DNA from: Acidimicrobiaceae bacterium
Lineage (GTDB): Bacteria > Actinomycetota > Acidimicrobiia > Acidimicrobiales > Ilumatobacteraceae
Length of the DNA stretch: 64,000 nucleotides
Reading direction: 5' to 3'
Assembly: GCA_947446815.1 (NCBI GenBank)
Contig: CANFGT010000001.1
Coordinates: forward strand, 248,001 to 312,000
Both the position numbers and the translations under genes were made by a program. Shown piece after piece: positions 17,633-26,915 of this stretch; within the stretch, counting starts at the first letter, position 1; the number at the start of each line of letters is the position of its first letter. The notes under the pieces were generated by a model. That model had not been told where the DNA came from and ran no database searches. It saw only the letters and a list, made by a program, of their open reading frames with translations.

Positions 17633-19396
17633 TTAGTTTCCTCGCACCACATTCACGACGTATGCAATGGCATCACCAATTGCAACTGCAGTGTTTGTAC
17701 CAGCGTGACGTTCGCGCACTTCAACGTTTCCTTCACTCAATGACTTGCCGACAACAACGATGGTGGGAATGCCCATGATTTCAGCGTCTTTGAACTTGAC
17801 TCCGGGAGACACCCCATTGCGATCATCGAGAATGACTTCAAGTCCTTGTGCTTCAAGTTCTTTCGCCAACTTCTCGCCAGCAATCGTGAGGTCGTCACCG
17901 TTCTTGCCCGTGACAACAACATGTACATCGGCGGGAGAAATTGCGCGCGGCCACTTCAAACCAATGTCGTCGTGGAACACTTCTGCAACAGATGCAACAG
18001 CACGAGAAACGCCAATTCCGTACGAACCCATCGTGACAACTTGAGCTTTGCCATTTTGGTCGAGAACTTTCAACTCAAGTTTCTCGGCGTACTTGCGTCC
18101 GAGTTGGAATACATGACCAATCTCGATGCCGCGTGCGATTTCAAGTGCTTTGCTGCAGTTGGGGCATGGATCGCCACCAGCAACTTCGACTGCTTCGATG
18201 TTTCCATCGGCGGTGAAGTCGCGGCCATTCACAAGATTGAGTACATGTGTGTCCTTGGCATTTGCACCGGTCACCCACGCACTGCCTGGAACAACCGAAG
18301 GATCAAGCAAGTATCGAACACCTGTTGCGCTGTCCACGCCAAGAACCTGTGGTCCGATGTAGCCACGAATCAATCCGGGATGCTGTGCGAACTCTGCTTC
18401 TTCCATTGGCTCAACTTCAGCGGGAGACGCCTGTGCTTCGATTCGCTTGATATCGACATCGCGGTCACCAGGAACTCCGACAACTAATGGTGCTGTCGTT
18501 CCGTCTGGATTACGAAGAGTGAGCACCACGTTCTTCAGTGTGTCGCCTGCAACCCAAGCGCGATCGCTGCGGGGCGCATTGGTATTGAGGTACTCCACCA
18601 ACGATGCGATAGTTGGACAGTTCGGTGTTGACAGCGTGGATGATGTTGCATGCTCCGAGGTATCGGGTGCAAGTGCACCGGTTGTGACTGCTTCAGTGTT
18701 TGCTGCGTAGTCGCATGCGGTGCATCGCACGAACGTGTCTTCGCCCACTTCGATAGGCGCGAGGAATTCTTCACTCATGGAGCCGCCCATTGCACCGCTC
18801 ATCGCTTTCACAATGACGTACGGCAGGCCAAGTCGCTTGAAGATTCGCTCGTAGGCATCACGATGGTCGTTGTAGCTCTTGGCCAAACCTTCGTCGTCAA
18901 GGTCAAACGAGTAGCTGTCTTTCATGAGGAACTCACGTCCACGCAATAGGCCTGCACGTGGGCGAGCCTCGTCGCGATACTTGGTCTGGATCTGGTACAG
19001 CGAAACAGGTAAGTCTTTGTAGCTGCTGTACAGGTCTTTCACGAGAAGGGTGAACATCTCTTCGTGGGTGGGTCCGAGAAGGAAGTCGGCGCCTTTGCGG
19101 TCCTTCAGGCGAAACAGGTTGTCGCCATATTCGGTCCAGCGACCGGTGGTTTCATAAACCTCGCGGGGGAGCAGTGCAGGGAAGTGGACTTCCTGGGCGC
19201 CGATGGCATCCATCTCTTCGCGCACGATATTTTCCACCTTGCGCAGGACCCGCCAGCCAAGAGGAAGCCAGGTATAGCCACCAGGGGCGGCACGGCGGAT
19301 ATACCCCGCCCGGACAAGCAGGCGGTGAGAAGCCACTTCCGCATCGGAAGGGTCATCACGGAGGGTGCGGACGAAGAGGTGTGAGAGACGAAGCAT
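17633..19396 (-). CDS. proS: Prolyl-tRNA synthetase, bacterial type with INS editing domain
   Basis: 587 aa. Class II motif 1 starts near 35 ([35 protein letters not shown]). The GPTHEE element is at 108-113 and motif 2 is the [28 protein letters not shown] segment. Between motifs 2 and 3 lies the INS editing domain (about 225-390) that removes mischarged alanine. Motif 3 ([19 protein letters not shown]) and the anticodon-binding domain (about 470-587, [13 protein letters not shown] onward) follow. The length matches the ProS type of E. coli. It is divergent from rimP across a 130-bp leader region. Confidence 0.96.
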   Translation of the reverse strand: MLRLSHLFVRTLRDDPSDAEVASHRLLVRAGYIRRAAPGGYTWLPLGWRVLRKVENIVREEMDAIGAQEVHFPALLPREVYETTGRWTEYGDNLFRLKDRKGADFLLGPTHEEMFTLLVKDLYSSYKDLPVSLYQIQTKYRDEARPRAGLLRGREFLMKDSYSFDLDDEGLAKSYNDHRDAYERIFKRLGLPYVIVKAMSGAMGGSMSEEFLAPIEVGEDTFVRCTACDYAANTEAVTTGALAPDTSEHATSSTLSTPNCPTIASLVEYLNTNAPRSDRAWVAGDTLKNVVLTLRNPDGTTAPLVVGVPGDRDVDIKRIEAQASPAEVEPMEEAEFAQHPGLIRGYIGPQVLGVDSATGVRYLLDPSVVPGSAWVTGANAKDTHVLNLVNGRDFTADGNIEAVEVAGGDPCPNCSKALEIARGIEIGHVFQLGRKYAEKLELKVLDQNGKAQVVTMGSYGIGVSRAVASVAEVFHDDIGLKWPRAISPADVHVVVTGKNGDDLTIAGEKLAKELEAQGLEVILDDRNGVSPGVKFKDAEIMGIPTIVVVGKSLSEGNVEVRERHAGTNTAVAIGDAIAYVVNVVRGN

Positions 19397-19460
19397 CGGA
19401 GCGAAACCTTAGTTTGTATGGCTATCATTGAACCCGTCCTTTGAAGTTCGGTGAACCGGA

Positions 19461-19489
19461 GGCACGGGTACCCCCCGTGCCTTTTGTTC
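19461..19489 (+). terminator. Attenuator-like intrinsic terminator in the rimP-nusA-infB leader
   Basis: GGCACGGG 19461-19468 pairs with CCCGTGCC 19474-19481 and is followed by TTTTGTT, which is a good rho-independent terminator reading rightward. No plus-strand gene lies upstream for 2.8 kb (manA and proS are both minus), so it most likely stops the leader transcript of rimP. A second CCCGT at 19433-19437 could pair with ACGGG 19464-19468 and disrupt the terminator. NusA-dependent autoregulation is a reasonable guess. Confidence 0.6.
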
Positions 19490-19526
19490 TGTTAGAGCCA
19501 AGTTTTTGGCAGGAGAGGTGAGTTAT

Positions 19527-20090
19527 ATGTCCAACAGCGTCACAGACACCATCTCCGCCATGCTCCAACCCATCCTGGCCGACCTCAAACTGGAGCTGTA
19601 CGACCTTGATTTCAATGGTGGAATCCTGAAAGTCACTCTTGACACACCTGCTGGTCAGCCAGAAAGTGTCAGCATCGACCAGATTGCTCTTGTCACGCGC
19701 CTTCTCGGCCGCGAACTTGACCACAACGAAGATGCCGTCCCTGGTCGCTTCACTCTTGAAGTCACCAGCCCTGGTCTAGAGCGCACCTTGCGCACGCCAC
19801 ACCACTTCGCTCGTGAAGCAGGCAAAGAAGTCACCATTCGTTTCACTTCAGAGTTCAACGGTCGTCGACGTCTTGCAGGCCTGCTCGTCTCTGCAACCGA
19901 CACCACTGCATCGGTTCGTCTTGCCGACACAGCAGAAACCATTGAGTTTCCGCTTTCCATCGTCGACAAAGCAAAGACCGTTTTCGTCTGGGAGTCCCAG
20001 CCAAAGCCAAATTCGAAGGAAGCGCGCGCCAAGCGTGCAGCATCCGACATGAACACAACGGAAGATCAACAGGAGGCCAGCGCACCATGA
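19527..20090 (+). CDS. rimP: Ribosome maturation factor RimP
   Basis: About 187 aa from the ATG at 19527, with AGGAGAGGTGAG just upstream; a TTG 21 nt earlier is possible but less likely. RimP helps 30S assembly. It shows LELYDLDFNGGILKVTLDTPAG, then SIDQIALVTRLLGRELD and FTLEVTSPGLERTLRTPHHFAREAGKEV (the N-domain motif). A C-terminal SH3-like domain ends near FPLSIVDKAKTVFVW, and a charged tail follows. Its stop overlaps the nusA start (ATGA) behind an AGGAGG, so translation is coupled. Confidence 0.93.
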   Translation: MSNSVTDTISAMLQPILADLKLELYDLDFNGGILKVTLDTPAGQPESVSIDQIALVTRLLGRELDHNEDAVPGRFTLEVTSPGLERTLRTPHHFAREAGKEVTIRFTSEFNGRRRLAGLLVSATDTTASVRLADTAETIEFPLSIVDKAKTVFVWESQPKPNSKEARAKRAASDMNTTEDQQEASAP

Positions 20091-21244
20091 GCAACCTTGA
20101 TATGTCAGAAGCAGTACGCATGCTTGCCGAACACCACGGCATCAGCGTCGACGCATTACTTCAAGTACTCGTCGAGGCTCTTGCCACGGCGTACAAGAAG
20201 CGTCCCGGGGCTGCAGACGAAGTCATCGTCGAAGTCAACCCAGAGAACCTCGACATGAAGTTCACCGCATACGACGTCGACGACGACGGCAACTGGGTGA
20301 ATGAGCGCGACGACACTCCAAGCAAGAACGAGCTTGGTCGAATCGCTGCGGCAACGTTCAAGCAGGTCATGAGCCAGCGCATCCGCGAAGTAGAGCGCGA
20401 TCGCAAGTTTGAAGAGTACGCAAACCGTGAAGGTGACCTTGTCACCGGCATCATCCAGCAGTCCGATGGCCGTTATGCATTGGTCGACCTCGGCAAGGTG
20501 GAAGCACTGTTGCCACAGGCAGAGCAAGTGCCTTACGAACGCCCAGTTACTGGTGATCGTGTGAAGGCATACATCGTCGAAGTACGCAAGACAGCGAAAG
20601 GCCCACAGATTGTTGTGAGCCGCACGCACCCAGGCCTCATCAAGCGTTTGTTTGAACTTGAAGTGCCTGAAATTGCTGATGGCGTTGTTGAAATCAAGTC
20701 ATGTGCTCGTGAACCGGGCCATCGCACAAAGATTGCTGTCTTCTCTAACGATGCAAACGTGGACCCAGTGGGTGCATGCGTTGGTGCTCGTGGCGGACGC
20801 GTTCGCATGGTTGTGAACGAATTGCGTGGCGAGAAGATTGACATCGTTTCGTACAGCGAAGATCTGCATGAATTTGTCTCGAAGGCGTTGTCTCCTGCAA
20901 AGGTCACCGAGGTGCGCCTCAGTGAAGACTCCACGCAGGCAGACGTCATCGTTCCTGACTTCCAATTGTCTTTGGCAATTGGCAAGGAAGGCCAGAACGC
21001 ACGTCTTGCTGCACGCCTCACTGGTGTGCGCATTGACATCAAGTCCGAGACCCAGGCTGCCAACGAGGCGAATGGAATCTTTGAACCCCGCGGCGGCTCG
21101 CGTAACACCGAGTACGCAGAGGGCGAATGGCGCACAAATGACGAGACCGGCGAGATGCAGTTCCATGCAACCGACGGTTCAGTTGTGAGTGAGCAAGAGT
21201 GGGCCGGCGCCTCCTCCGAAGAAACCGAGAGCACGGAGAACTAA
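20087..21244 (+). CDS. nusA: Transcription termination/antitermination protein NusA
   Basis: 385 aa. The N-terminal RNAP-binding domain is about 1-115 (DALLQVLVEALATAYKKRPGA). The S1 domain is about 115-185 (GDLVTGIIQQSDGRYALVDLGKVEALLP). KH1 and KH2 span about 190-330 (DANVDPVGACVGARGGRVRMVVNELRGEKIDIV and LAIGKEGQNARLAARLTGVRIDIKS). No C-terminal AR repeats are present, as usual outside proteobacteria. The last 50 residues are acidic. infB follows after 3 bp with no ylxR gene between, which is a shorter arrangement than in many actinobacteria. Confidence 0.96.
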   Translation: MSNLDMSEAVRMLAEHHGISVDALLQVLVEALATAYKKRPGAADEVIVEVNPENLDMKFTAYDVDDDGNWVNERDDTPSKNELGRIAAATFKQVMSQRIREVERDRKFEEYANREGDLVTGIIQQSDGRYALVDLGKVEALLPQAEQVPYERPVTGDRVKAYIVEVRKTAKGPQIVVSRTHPGLIKRLFELEVPEIADGVVEIKSCAREPGHRTKIAVFSNDANVDPVGACVGARGGRVRMVVNELRGEKIDIVSYSEDLHEFVSKALSPAKVTEVRLSEDSTQADVIVPDFQLSLAIGKEGQNARLAARLTGVRIDIKSETQAANEANGIFEPRGGSRNTEYAEGEWRTNDETGEMQFHATDGSVVSEQEWAGASSEETESTEN

Positions 21245-21247
21245 CCC

Positions 21248-24200
21248 TTGGCAGCCAAGAAAATCAGAATTGCCGAGCTCGCTAAAGAGCTTGGTCTGAC
21301 GAACAAAGAAGCACTCGACCTATCGAAGACGATGGGCATCGACGTGCGCAATGTGTCGTCCTCGATGGAGGAAGCACAAGCTGACCGTGTTCGTCGCAAA
21401 GCAGAGCGTGAAGGACTGAAGCGTGATGCTCAGCCCGAAGAAGAAAAGCCTGCGAAGAAGGCACCAGCCAAGAAAGCTGCCGCGAAGAAGGCTGACGCTG
21501 CACCTGCTGATGGCGAAGCTCCTGTAAAGAAAGCTGCCGCGAAGAAGGCGCCTGCGAAGAAGGCTGCTGCAACAAAAGTCGATGCGGCTCCTGCCGATAC
21601 AGATTCTTCAGCACCCGAAGCGGCTTCGGCCCCTACGACAGATTCGCCAACCCTCACAAGTTCGAAGGTTGACGAGTCAACTCCAGTTTCTGATGCGTCT
21701 TCGGCGCCTTCGACAGATTCGCCAACCCTCACAAGTTCGAAGGTTGACGAATCTGCTCCAGCGCCCGCCACATCTGCCCCTGAAGTTCCTGCTGCGCCTG
21801 TTGCGCCGGAATCATCTGATGGTGTAGCTCGCTTTATTAGCTCTGGACGACCCACACCAACAGCGGGTGCGCCACGTCCGCCGATCAATCAGCCGCCAAC
21901 GCAGCGTCCAGCACCGACTGCTGGTCGCGCGCCATTGCCTCCTGGAATGCCGCCTACCGGAACGCCTCCTGGCATGCCACCGGGAGCGCGTCCACCTGCA
22001 GGTCGTCCTCCTATCCCGCCTCCACCAGGCCCTGTTTCTTCAACTGGTCAGCGCATTCCGCCACCTCCTGGTCAGCGCATGGCTCCAGGCACGTCACGTC
22101 CTGGTCCTAGTGGTTTCCGTCCTGGTCCTGGTGGTGCACGCCCCGGCGGCCCCGGTGTTCGTCCTGGTCCTGGTGGTGCACGCCCCGGCGGTCCTGGTGG
22201 TTTCCGTTCTGGTCCTGGCGGCCCACGTCCTGGCGGCCCCGGCGGCCCTGGTGGTCCTGGTGGTGCACGCCCTGGTTTTGGTCCTCGTCCTGGTGGTCCT
22301 GGTGGCGCACGCCCCGGTGGCCCCGGTGCTGGTGCTCCTGGCGCAGGTGGTCCTGGTGGCGGTCCACGTCCCGGCGGTGGTCCTGGCGGCCCCGGCGGTC
22401 CACGCAACGGACAACGTCGTGCACCTCGCAAGAAGTCACGTGCACGTCGTCGGCGCGAGTTCGACGAATTGCAGCCGCAGTTCACGCAGTACTCAAACAG
22501 CAATGCTCCAGTACCTGAAGGCACGATCATCATTGAGCGTGGTTGGTCAGCACAGGAGTTCGCTCCCAAGCTAAACCGCACCGCAGCAGACGTTGTTCGT
22601 TACTTGCTGGAACACGGTGAAATGGTGACAGCAACCATGAGTCTCGGTGACGAGCAAATGGAACTGTTCGCAATGGAAGTCGGCGGAGAAATTCTGCTGG
22701 TTGATCCAGGTCAGCAACAAGAAACAGAACTGCAAGCTCTGTTTGACGACTCCGATGACGACGATGAGACATTGCAGGCAGCACGCCCAGCAGTCATCAC
22801 CGTTATGGGTCACGTTGACCACGGTAAGACAACACTTCTTGACCGCATTCGTTCCGCGAATGTTGTTGCTGGCGAAGCCGGTGGCATCACGCAGCACATC
22901 GGTGCATACCAAGTTGAAAAAGACGGCAAGCTAATCACCTTCATTGACACACCAGGTCACGCTGCGTTCTCGAAGATGCGTATGCGCGGTGCACAAGTCA
23001 CCGACGTCGTGGTTCTTGTTGTTGCAGCAGACGACGGTGTGATGCCTCAAACGATTGAAGCAATCAACCACGCACGTGCAGCTGATGTGCCCATCGTTGT
23101 CGCGGTCAACAAGATCGACAAGGAAAATGCAGACCCTCAACGTGTTCTCACGCAGTTGGCCGAGTACGAACTTGTTCCTGAAGCATGGGGTGGCGACACC
23201 ATCGTGGTCGAGATGTCTGCACAGCAGAACCTCGGCATCGACGACTTGCTTGAGCAGTTGAACGTTGTTGCAGAACTTGAAGAACTCACGGCGAACCCAA
23301 CGGGTCGCGCCAAGGGTGTTGTTCTCGAAGCAAACCTCGACATTGGTCGTGGACCTGTCGCCACAGTGTTGGTTGACAAGGGCACGCTCAAAGTCGGCGA
23401 CCCAATCGTGGCTGGTGCCGCATGGGGCAAGGTGCGCGCACTCATCAATGAGCGCGGTGAACAAGTCAAGGAAGCCGGACCATCAACACCTGTTCAGGTA
23501 TTGGGTCTATCCGCAGTGCCTCAAGCAGGCGATGAATTCCGCGCGGCTCCCGATGAAAAGACAGCTCGCCTTGTTGGTGAATCACGTGGTCACACACGTC
23601 GTGTTCTCAACCAGCGCGGCGATGCTCGTGTTCAGACCGGCGTCAAGTTGGAAGATATCTTCAGCCAGATTCAGGCAGGTGAAGTGGCAACACTCAACCT
23701 CGTCATCAAGGCAGACGTTCAGGGTTCACTTGAAGCCGTCACCGAAAGCCTTCGCAAGTTGGAGCGCGACGAAGTCAAGGTTGCATTTGTGCACCGTGGC
23801 GTTGGCGGTATTACCGAAAACGACATCACTCTTGCCGCTGCAACAAATGCAACGCTCATTGGTTTCAATGTGCGTCCTGATCGCAAGTCTCGCGACTTGG
23901 CTGAATCAGAAAAGGTGGAGATTCGTACCTACGAAATCATTTACAAACTCCTCGAGGACATGGAGCGCGCAATGCTCGGTCTTCTCGCACCAGAGTTCGA
24001 AGAAGTGGTTACAGGCGAAGCAGAAGTGCGCGAAATTTTCCGCGTGCCAAAGCTGGGTGCCATCGCAGGTTGTTTCATTCGTACCGGCGTCATTACACGT
24101 GGCACCAAGGTGCGCTTCCTTCGCGACGGAACCATCATCTGGAAGGGCTCCATTCAGTCACTTCGCCGCTTCAAGGACGATGTCCGTGAAGTACGTGAAG

Positions 24201-24295
24201 GTTTTGAGTGCGGTATCGGACTTTCCGACTTCCAGGACCTCAAGCCGGGCGACCTCATCGAAACATTCGAAGAGCGCGAAATCGCAAGGGTGTAA
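21248..24295 (+). CDS. infB: Translation initiation factor IF-2
   Basis: 1015 aa, TTG start at 21248 giving [23 protein letters not shown], the expected IF2 N-terminal helix domain. Residues about 55-395 are low complexity: Lys/Ala repeats ([13 protein letters not shown]), a duplicated Ser/Thr/Pro block, then Pro-rich and Arg-Pro-Gly-Gly repeats. The GTPase domain starts near 517 with GHVDHGKTT (521-529), DTPGHAAF and NKID. Domains II, III and the C-terminal fMet-tRNA-binding part follow (GECEVREIF-like [17 protein letters not shown]). It delivers initiator tRNA to the 30S subunit. rbfA and truB do not follow. Confidence 0.97.
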   Translation: MAAKKIRIAELAKELGLTNKEALDLSKTMGIDVRNVSSSMEEAQADRVRRKAEREGLKRDAQPEEEKPAKKAPAKKAAAKKADAAPADGEAPVKKAAAKKAPAKKAAATKVDAAPADTDSSAPEAASAPTTDSPTLTSSKVDESTPVSDASSAPSTDSPTLTSSKVDESAPAPATSAPEVPAAPVAPESSDGVARFISSGRPTPTAGAPRPPINQPPTQRPAPTAGRAPLPPGMPPTGTPPGMPPGARPPAGRPPIPPPPGPVSSTGQRIPPPPGQRMAPGTSRPGPSGFRPGPGGARPGGPGVRPGPGGARPGGPGGFRSGPGGPRPGGPGGPGGPGGARPGFGPRPGGPGGARPGGPGAGAPGAGGPGGGPRPGGGPGGPGGPRNGQRRAPRKKSRARRRREFDELQPQFTQYSNSNAPVPEGTIIIERGWSAQEFAPKLNRTAADVVRYLLEHGEMVTATMSLGDEQMELFAMEVGGEILLVDPGQQQETELQALFDDSDDDDETLQAARPAVITVMGHVDHGKTTLLDRIRSANVVAGEAGGITQHIGAYQVEKDGKLITFIDTPGHAAFSKMRMRGAQVTDVVVLVVAADDGVMPQTIEAINHARAADVPIVVAVNKIDKENADPQRVLTQLAEYELVPEAWGGDTIVVEMSAQQNLGIDDLLEQLNVVAELEELTANPTGRAKGVVLEANLDIGRGPVATVLVDKGTLKVGDPIVAGAAWGKVRALINERGEQVKEAGPSTPVQVLGLSAVPQAGDEFRAAPDEKTARLVGESRGHTRRVLNQRGDARVQTGVKLEDIFSQIQAGEVATLNLVIKADVQGSLEAVTESLRKLERDEVKVAFVHRGVGGITENDITLAAATNATLIGFNVRPDRKSRDLAESEKVEIRTYEIIYKLLEDMERAMLGLLAPEFEEVVTGEAEVREIFRVPKLGAIAGCFIRTGVITRGTKVRFLRDGTIIWKGSIQSLRRFKDDVREVREGFECGIGLSDFQDLKPGDLIETFEEREIARV
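21636..21750 (+). repeat. Direct repeat within infB (75-nt period)
   Basis: A 40-bp block at 21636-21675 recurs identically at 21711-21750. It encodes [12 protein letters not shown] twice in the disordered linker of IF-2. The 75-nt period keeps the reading frame, so it is an in-frame tandem duplication that can vary in copy number. Confidence 0.85.
22118..22400 (+). repeat. Arg-Pro-Gly-Gly coding repeats in infB
   Basis: Degenerate tandem units of about 21-42 nt code for RPGGPGG and GPGGARPGG runs. The closest copies start at 22118 and 22160, 42 nt apart. Reverse frames give spurious Pro-Gly-rich open frames here. Cationic Gly/Arg runs of this kind are typical of IF-2 linkers in actinobacteria. 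Confidence 0.75.
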
Positions 24296-24298
24296 ACA

Positions 24299-24940
24299 AT
24301 GGCCGATCTTGACTTCTTCTTCGACCCCGTATGTCCGTGGGCGTGGATTACGTCTCGGTGGGTTGCTGAAGTGCAACAGCTTCGTCAGTATGACGTGCAG
24401 TGGAAGTTCATCTCGTTGAAGTTTCTCAACGAAGACAAGATGGATTACTCAAAGATGCCAGAGGGCTATGCAGCGATTCATGCCGCAGGAACCAATGGTT
24501 TACGCGTTGCGGCACGCGCTCGTGCAGAGCAGGGCAATGAGGCATGTGGTGCTGTGTACACAGCGCTCGGCACCAGCTTGCACAAAGAACAAGAGCGCGA
24601 GAAGTTCGTGGCAGATCCTGTCGCACATATCGCTTCGCTATTGACCGCTGCTGGCTTGCCTGCAGCATGGGCAGAGTCCGCACTTGATGACAGCTTCGAT
24701 GCTCTCATTCGTACGGAAACTGAACTTGCGTTAGAGCGCACTGGGAAAGATGTCGGTACGCCGATTCTCACGTTCCGGCCTGGTGGCGAAAAGGAAGCCT
24801 CATTCTTTGGTCCCGTCATCTCCACGATCCCTCGTGGTGATGAAGCAACAAAGTTGTGGGATGCCATCGAAACGATTGCGACTGCAAGCGGCATGGCAGA
24901 GCTCAAGCGTTCACTTCGTGCTCGCCCTAGCTTCGACTAA
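24299..24940 (+). CDS. DsbA-fold protein related to mycothiol-dependent nitroreductase (Rv2466c-like), CPWA active site
   Basis: A 213-aa thioredoxin-like protein with a helical insertion. The start FFFDPVCPWAWITSRWVAEV and the end VGTPILTF...FFGPVISTIPRGDEATKLWDA match the mycobacterial nitroreductase Rv2466c as I recall it. That enzyme has a CPWC pair. Here the second cysteine is Ala15, leaving a single Cys12, so a dithiol mechanism is not possible. A mycothiol-mixed-disulfide or isomerase-type role is more likely. It begins 3 bp after infB and ends before a strong terminator, so it is the last gene of the rimP operon. Confidence 0.8.
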   Translation: MADLDFFFDPVCPWAWITSRWVAEVQQLRQYDVQWKFISLKFLNEDKMDYSKMPEGYAAIHAAGTNGLRVAARARAEQGNEACGAVYTALGTSLHKEQEREKFVADPVAHIASLLTAAGLPAAWAESALDDSFDALIRTETELALERTGKDVGTPILTFRPGGEKEASFFGPVISTIPRGDEATKLWDAIETIATASGMAELKRSLRARPSFD

Positions 24941-24952
24941 ACGATTCAAAAC

Positions 24953-24986
24953 AAAAGGCCCCGAGGATTTCTCCTCGGGGCCTTTT
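24953..24986. terminator. Strong bidirectional intrinsic terminator
   Basis: AAAAGGCCCCGAGGA (24953-24967) pairs perfectly with TCCTCGGGGCCTTTT (24972-24986) around a TTTC loop. The flanking A and T runs make it work on both strands. It closes the rimP-nusA-infB-DsbA unit from the left and the minus-strand LLM operon from the right. Confidence 0.95.
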
Positions 24987-24997
24987 GTATGTGGTGC

Positions 24998-26017
24998 TTA
25001 TTGTTGCTTCAGTGCTTCAATCACGGGCATCCAAGTTTCTGGGTCTGCCTTGTACGGCGCATAGAAACTGATGCGGTTGATGATGTCGCCGTAACGACGT
25101 CCTAGTTCGGGAGCCACCTTGTCAGGCTCTCCAACAACAGCGAATGTGTTGAGAATTTCATCGGTGATGAGCTCACCCATCTCCACCCACTTGCCTGTCT
25201 TTGACAATGTGTTGAGCTCGTCCTGTAGTCCGTCCCATCCATGTGCTTCCAGAACGCCCTTATACGCAGGGGTGGAACCGTAAAACGCAATCTGCTGGCG
25301 TGTGCCTGCGGCGGCAGTTTTCATTTGCTCTTCGGTGGTGCCAGTAACAACGAAGGAAGGTCCGACAATTTCAAAACCTTCCATTGTCTTGCCAGCCTTT
25401 GCGCGACCACGTGCAAGTGCGGGGATGGTGACCTCACGCAGGTATTTCTCTGTGGTGAAACCATGGCACAAGAATCCATCGCACACTTCGCCAGCAACTT
25501 CTGTCATGAGTTCACCCACGCCTGCAAGGAAGATCTTTGGTGGGCCGAAGGGTGAGAGCTCTCTCGCATCAGGTGTGAAGAACGGTGTCATCAATGTGTG
25601 GGTGTAGAAGTCGCCACGGAAGTCGAGCTTCGTGCCGTTCTCCCAGCAATCCCAGATGGCGCGCATCGCAAGAATCATTTCGCGCATACGAGCAGCGGGG
25701 TGGCTCCACTCCATGGAGAAGCGCTTGGTGATGTGTGGCTTGATCTGGCTGCCAAGACCCAACATAAAGCGACCCTTTGAGTAGGCCTGCAAATCCCAGC
25801 CGATGTTGGCGAGCGTCATGGGGTTTCGCGCGAACGCAACAGCAATGGATGTGCCCAACTCCAACGTGCTGGTGTGCTCTGCGCCCAACAAGAGAGGGAA
25901 GAAAGGATCATGGGACGTTTCCGCAGTCCATGCACCGGCATATCCAGCCGATTCGAGTTCCTTGGCTGATTGTGGAACCTTCGAAAGATCTGATCCGAGT
26001 CCGCCGTCTACCTTCAT
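24998..26017 (-). CDS. LLM-class F420-dependent oxidoreductase
   Basis: A 339-aa TIM-barrel luciferase-like monooxygenase-family protein. It shows SAKELESAGYAGAWTAETSHDPFFPLLLGAEHTSTLELGTSIAVAFARNPMTLANIGWDLQAYSKGRFMLGLGSQIKPHITKRF, typical of the actinobacterial F420 group rather than FMN luciferases. VAGEVCDGFLCHGFTTEKYL and the late FAVVGEPDKVAPELGRRYGD are also family features. The substrate is unknown. It starts 1 bp past the PAC2 gene stop, with GGAGGGTGAC as Shine-Dalgarno, and is the last gene of a minus-strand three-gene operon. Confidence 0.88.
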   Translation of the reverse strand: MKVDGGLGSDLSKVPQSAKELESAGYAGAWTAETSHDPFFPLLLGAEHTSTLELGTSIAVAFARNPMTLANIGWDLQAYSKGRFMLGLGSQIKPHITKRFSMEWSHPAARMREMILAMRAIWDCWENGTKLDFRGDFYTHTLMTPFFTPDARELSPFGPPKIFLAGVGELMTEVAGEVCDGFLCHGFTTEKYLREVTIPALARGRAKAGKTMEGFEIVGPSFVVTGTTEEQMKTAAAGTRQQIAFYGSTPAYKGVLEAHGWDGLQDELNTLSKTGKWVEMGELITDEILNTFAVVGEPDKVAPELGRRYGDIINRISFYAPYKADPETWMPVIEALKQQ

Positions 26018-26018
26018 G

Positions 26019-26915
26019 TCACCCTCCGGGTTGTTGGTCGCGCAGGAACTGCTCGACTTCTGCCGCCAAGTCTTCCACGCTGGGTATCTCTATCGGCGTG
26101 TCGTGCTCGCCTGCTGAGGCTCCGTGCATCGAGTCGTAGGCCTCTTCCAATTTGCCCAACATCTCCGAATGGTCGGGGTTATTGCTGACCAACTGGTCCA
26201 GGCGCTCGCGCTGCACTACTGCTTCTTGTCGAAGAGTTGCAGTGTCATAAGACAGTCCTGTCTCAAGGCACAGAGCATCGATGAGGGCTGCGCTTGCTGC
26301 CGGATACGCCATGGAGGACACATAGTGAGGAATCTGCGCCCACAAGCAGAAGGAAGGGATGCCAATGCGATGCATGGCGTGCTCGATGATTGCCTCAACA
26401 CCAGCTGGTGCATCCAGAGAATTCTTCGACAATGTGAGACGTTCAATGATGGACGGGTCAGGGGATGTGGCGGTCAGGCCCACAGAACGAGTATGTGGTG
26501 CGCCAAACGGATAGGCACCAAGGCCGATGCACTGGGTGACGTTCAGTTGCTTGGCCAATCCAGCTACCGCCTCGGCGAATGCGTTCCATGCAATGTCTGG
26601 TTCGGGGCCGGTGAGCAAAAGAACATCGCGATCATTGTCGTCAGTGCCCACTTGTATCTCTGGCAAGTTCCATGCGATGCGCGTGTTGACACCTTCTCGT
26701 AATTCCATGAATGGACGACGTGCGCGGAAGTCGATAAATGTGTCGGCGTCAAACTCGATGAGAGACCGTGCTGCAGACTCAGTGATGATGTGTGACATCG
26801 CTGACGAAGCTGCACCACTTGCATCAATCCAGCCACTCAACATCACGATGAGCGTGGGATCTTTGAGCTCTGGCAAAACGCCTTTGACGGTGAAGGGGAG
26901 CCCTGGGGTACTCAT
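26019..26915 (-). CDS. PAC2 family protein
   Basis: A 298-aa protein. PAC2-family features are the opening LIVMLSGWIDASGAASSAMSHI, VLLLTGPEPDIAWNAFAEAVAGLAKQLNV, IGLGAYPFGAPHTR and SFCLWAQIPHYVSSMAYPAASAALIDAL. Eukaryotic PAC2 is a proteasome assembly chaperone. Bacterial members are common in actinobacteria and their role is not settled. A C-terminal coiled segment (about 240-280) ends in an acidic tail. The start overlaps the stop of the phosphotransferase gene upstream by 4 bp. Confidence 0.85.
   Translation of the reverse strand: MSTPGLPFTVKGVLPELKDPTLIVMLSGWIDASGAASSAMSHIITESAARSLIEFDADTFIDFRARRPFMELREGVNTRIAWNLPEIQVGTDDNDRDVLLLTGPEPDIAWNAFAEAVAGLAKQLNVTQCIGLGAYPFGAPHTRSVGLTATSPDPSIIERLTLSKNSLDAPAGVEAIIEHAMHRIGIPSFCLWAQIPHYVSSMAYPAASAALIDALCLETGLSYDTATLRQEAVVQRERLDQLVSNNPDHSEMLGKLEEAYDSMHGASAGEHDTPIEIPSVEDLAAEVEQFLRDQQPGG

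Noticed and set aside
19506-19526. TTG at 19506 as the rimP start
   Set aside because: The AGGAGAGGTGAG sequence lies downstream of it and is well placed for the ATG at 19527.
22072-22581. Minus-strand open frame rich in Pro-Gly across the infB linker
   Set aside because: It is the reverse reading of the Arg-Pro-Gly-Gly repeats in infB; composition bias removes stops. No independent start signal or domain.
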